A stretch of DNA of 64,000 bases, taken from NCBI GenBank assembly GCA_023420415.1, contig JAEZWF010000033.1, positions 124,001-188,000 on the forward strand. The letters run 5' to 3'. This stretch comes from Actinomycetes bacterium. Its GTDB lineage: Bacteria; Actinomycetota; Actinomycetes; Actinomycetales; Dermatophilaceae. The translations under genes were made by a program, and so were the position numbers. How positions within the stretch are numbered: position 1 is the first letter of the stretch; each line of letters begins with the position of its first letter. Under the pieces are notes generated by a model that worked only from the letters and a program-made list of their open reading frames with translations, was not told where the DNA came from and made no database searches. Positions 62,202 through 64,000 of this stretch are shown here, in pieces.

Positions 62202-62978
62202 TCAGACGAAGAGCATCCCGCCGTCGACGAGCACCGACTGGCCCGTCATGTAGTCCGAGTCCGGGCCGGCGAGGTAGGACACGAGCCCCGCGACGTCCGC
62301 GCCGGTGGAGACCCGGCCGAGGGTGATGCCCGCGGCCATGGCTTCCATCGACTCGCCCTTGCCCACGTGGTTGATCGCGCCGAGGTCGCTGTCGATCTGC
62401 TCCCACATCGCGGTGTCGACGATGCCGGGGCAGTAGGCGTTGACGGTGATGCCGTGCTCGGCCCACTCCTGCGCGGCCGCCTGGGTCAGCGCGCGCACGG
62501 CGAACTTCGAGGAGCAGTAGACACCGAGCAGTGGGAACCCCTTGTGCGCCGCGATGGATGCCGCCCCGATGATCTTCCCGCCGGTGCCCTGCTCGATCAT
62601 CTGCCGCGCGGCCTCGGTGTAGCAGAGGAAGACGCCGCGGCCGTTGACGGCGTGCACCTGGTCGTACTCCTTGGGCGACACCTCCAGAAGCGGCTTGGTC
62701 TGGGCGATGCCGGCGTTGGCGACCATGACGTCGAGCGACCCGAGCTCGCGGGCGGTGTCGCGCACGAGCGCCGTGACGGAGTCCTGGTCGGACACGTCAC
62801 CGGTGAGCGCGACGTGGTCACCGGCGTCGACCGCCGGCAACCCGGCCCGGGTCGTCTCGAGCTCGTCAGCCATGGACGGCAGGTCCGAGACGGCGACGCG
62901 GTGTCCGTCGGCGGCCAGCCGATGCGCGATCGCCTTGCCGATGCCCCGGGCCGCCCCGGTCACGTGGACGTTGCTCAT
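62202..62978 (-). CDS. Short-chain dehydrogenase, acetoin/diacetyl reductase-like
   Basis: 258 residues from ATG 62978, AAGGAG upstream. Cofactor motif TGAARGIGKAIA, structural NAG (VANAGIAQTKP), catalytic Ser and YCSSK are present. The C-terminal DSDYMTGQSVLVDGGML and MWEQIDSDLGAINHVGKGE segments are typical of acetoin (diacetyl) reductases with (S)-specificity. It interconverts acetoin with diacetyl or butanediol. 47 bp upstream of the MOSC gene on the same strand. Confidence 0.92.
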   Translation of the reverse strand: MSNVHVTGAARGIGKAIAHRLAADGHRVAVSDLPSMADELETTRAGLPAVDAGDHVALTGDVSDQDSVTALVRDTARELGSLDVMVANAGIAQTKPLLEVSPKEYDQVHAVNGRGVFLCYTEAARQMIEQGTGGKIIGAASIAAHKGFPLLGVYCSSKFAVRALTQAAAQEWAEHGITVNAYCPGIVDTAMWEQIDSDLGAINHVGKGESMEAMAAGITLGRVSTGADVAGLVSYLAGPDSDYMTGQSVLVDGGMLFV

Positions 62979-63109
62979 CCCTGCACTCCTTCGTCGTCGC
63001 TGTCCCCGCGGAACCTCACTGCGGAATGCACGCGACGTTAGGTCGCCGGTCGGTGGCGGGCACAGGGTTGCACCACGTTGCATCGCCGCCGGCAGGGCAG
63101 ACTGGGGGC

Positions 63110-63628
63110 GTGATCCTGCCGAAGGTCCGCGACCCACGTCTGGTCACCATCCGCCGCGGCGGCAGCCTCACCGATGAGGACCACCGGTTGCTCACGCTGT
63201 GGGCCGCGGCGTGTGCCGAGCACGTGCTGCCGCTCTTCGAGGAGGCCTGCGCCGGCGATGCGCGACCGCGTGTGGCAGTAGAGCACGCACGGGCGTGGAC
63301 TCGCGGCGAGGTGCCCATGATGGAGTCGCGGGCGGCCGGGGGCCATGCCATGGGTGCGGCCCGATCGCTCACGGGCGCAAGCAGATTCGCTGCGTATGCC
63401 GCGGGGCAGGCCGGGTGCGTCCCCCACGTCGCGGAGCACGACCTGGGGGCGGCGGCTTACGCGATCAAGGCAGTTCGGGCGTCCGTCCCCCGCGACGCCG
63501 ATGCCGCCGAGGCGGGCCGACGCGAACGCGACTGGCAACGGACCCAGCTGCCCGACGCGGTGCGCGAGCTGGTGCTGGAGGACCAGGCGCGACGCAATGA
63601 CATCTGCTGGGGCGTCTTCGCCGACTGA
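63110..63628 (+). CDS. Imm-5-like putative immunity protein
   Basis: 172 residues from GTG 63110. The segment LTDEDHRLLTLWAAACAEHVLPLFEEA followed by paired Ala-rich helices (AGGHAMGAARSLTGASRFAAYAAGQA; HVAEHDLGAAAYAIKAVRAS) is a pattern I associate with Imm-5-like putative immunity proteins. All-helical and cytoplasmic. No toxin gene adjoins it here, so it is an orphan; family call from memory, moderate confidence. Confidence 0.65.
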   Translation: MILPKVRDPRLVTIRRGGSLTDEDHRLLTLWAAACAEHVLPLFEEACAGDARPRVAVEHARAWTRGEVPMMESRAAGGHAMGAARSLTGASRFAAYAAGQAGCVPHVAEHDLGAAAYAIKAVRASVPRDADAAEAGRRERDWQRTQLPDAVRELVLEDQARRNDICWGVFAD

Positions 63629-63769
63629 GGTGGGCGCGGGCCGCCGCCGGTTGGGCACCGGGGCAACCACGCGGCATACCTGTGCACGTCAGGGGCCGAT
63701 GAGAACGCGGCGGGCGAGGAGTCTGCCTTCCAGACCAACCACGTCAGACCGCATCGGCAAGGAGCAGTC

Positions 63770-64000
63770 ATGTCCCGCACCAGGGTTCACAACCTGTCCA
63801 TCTCGCTCGACGGCTTCGCCACCGGTGAGCCGCAGTCGCTGGAGGCGCCGTTCGGCCACGCGGGTGAACGCCTGCACGAGTGGATGTTCGCGACGAGCTT
63901 CTGGGGTGAGGGCGGCGCGCGGGGTGTCGACGACGCGATCGCCCGGCGGCACGAGGACGGGATCGGTGCGGAGATCATGGGGGCGAACAAGTTCGGGCCG
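63770..64000 (+). CDS. Dihydrofolate reductase/RibD C-terminal family protein, 3' end outside window
   Basis: 77 residues visible from ATG 63770, preceded by AAGGAG. RVHNLSISLDGFATGEPQSLEAPFG and the later GAEIMGANKFGP match the RibD C-terminal domain family (DHFR-like fold, NADPH-dependent). The frame is open to the window end, so about 100 residues are missing. These stand-alone proteins have unknown substrates in actinobacteria. Confidence 0.85.
   Translation, partial: MSRTRVHNLSISLDGFATGEPQSLEAPFGHAGERLHEWMFATSFWGEGGARGVDDAIARRHEDGIGAEIMGANKFGP

Overview
The window is high-GC chromosomal DNA from an actinobacterium (Actinomycetota). The evidence is WXG100/type VII secretion genes, a mycothiol-type inositol-phosphate synthase, a cysteine-less S18 in an rpsF-ssb-rpsR-rplI cluster, and frequent GTG starts. 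A family such as Intrasporangiaceae (Micrococcales) is my best guess from gene content and style; it is inference, not shown. No rRNA, tRNA, CRISPR array, insertion sequence or prophage is visible.

Region 1 (1-15.8 kb) is a compact type VII-like secretion locus. It holds an Ig/fibronectin-III surface or secreted protein (5' end cut off), a MoxR ATPase, a DUF58 protein, a membrane transglutaminase-like protein that lacks the catalytic Cys and Asp, an FHA-containing EccC/EssC-type ATPase, two small WXG100 proteins, a WXG100-headed protein with Ca-type Asp repeats and a Gly-rich tail, and an LpqN-like protein. EccB, EccD, EccE and mycosin are not seen. Region 2 (15.8-17.9 kb) has two 91-bp direct repeats, ino1 and its PadR regulator, with a perfect AT-rich palindrome upstream.

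Region 3 (17.9-28 kb) is a sugar island: a ROK repressor divergent from an eight-step chain of overlapping genes (ABC binding protein, two permeases, Zn-dehydrogenase, Gfo/Idh oxidoreductase, GH36, GH13_18 phosphorylase-like). It resembles the E. coli ycj cluster in logic. Region 4 (28-34 kb) has a class A PBP, a polyprenol-type glycosyltransferase and the rpsF-ssb-rpsR-rplI operon.

Region 5 (34-48 kb) is a mixture: DUF3352 protein, gamma-glutamyltransferase, MATE exporter, PIG-L deacetylase, a frameshifted MFS gene, an AlkD-like repair protein, a DHA2 exporter, DinB, a secreted GH43-like protein, DUF2277, and a large catalase with a histone-H1-like tail. Region 6 (48-50.3 kb) is dnaB, which carries a 130-residue class-3-type mini-intein in its P-loop and a cluster of DnaA-box-like 9-mers upstream.

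Region 7 (50.3-64 kb) is accessory: an unknown two-gene cassette, an arginase-family protein, a methyltransferase, an esterase, a GlxA-type regulator, a TetR-controlled acetoacetate-decarboxylase-fold/aldehyde dehydrogenase/epimerase operon, a DJ-1 family protein, a GNAT remnant, a MOSC protein, an acetoin-reductase-like SDR, an Imm-5-like putative immunity protein, and the start of a DHFR/RibD-C protein.

Across the whole window an 8-mer, GTATGCCG/CGGCATAC, recurs about once per kilobase on both strands, in genes and between them, and forms perfect inverted pairs at gene ends. It behaves like the uptake-sequence repeats of Neisseria and Haemophilus and is the most interesting signal that is not a gene.
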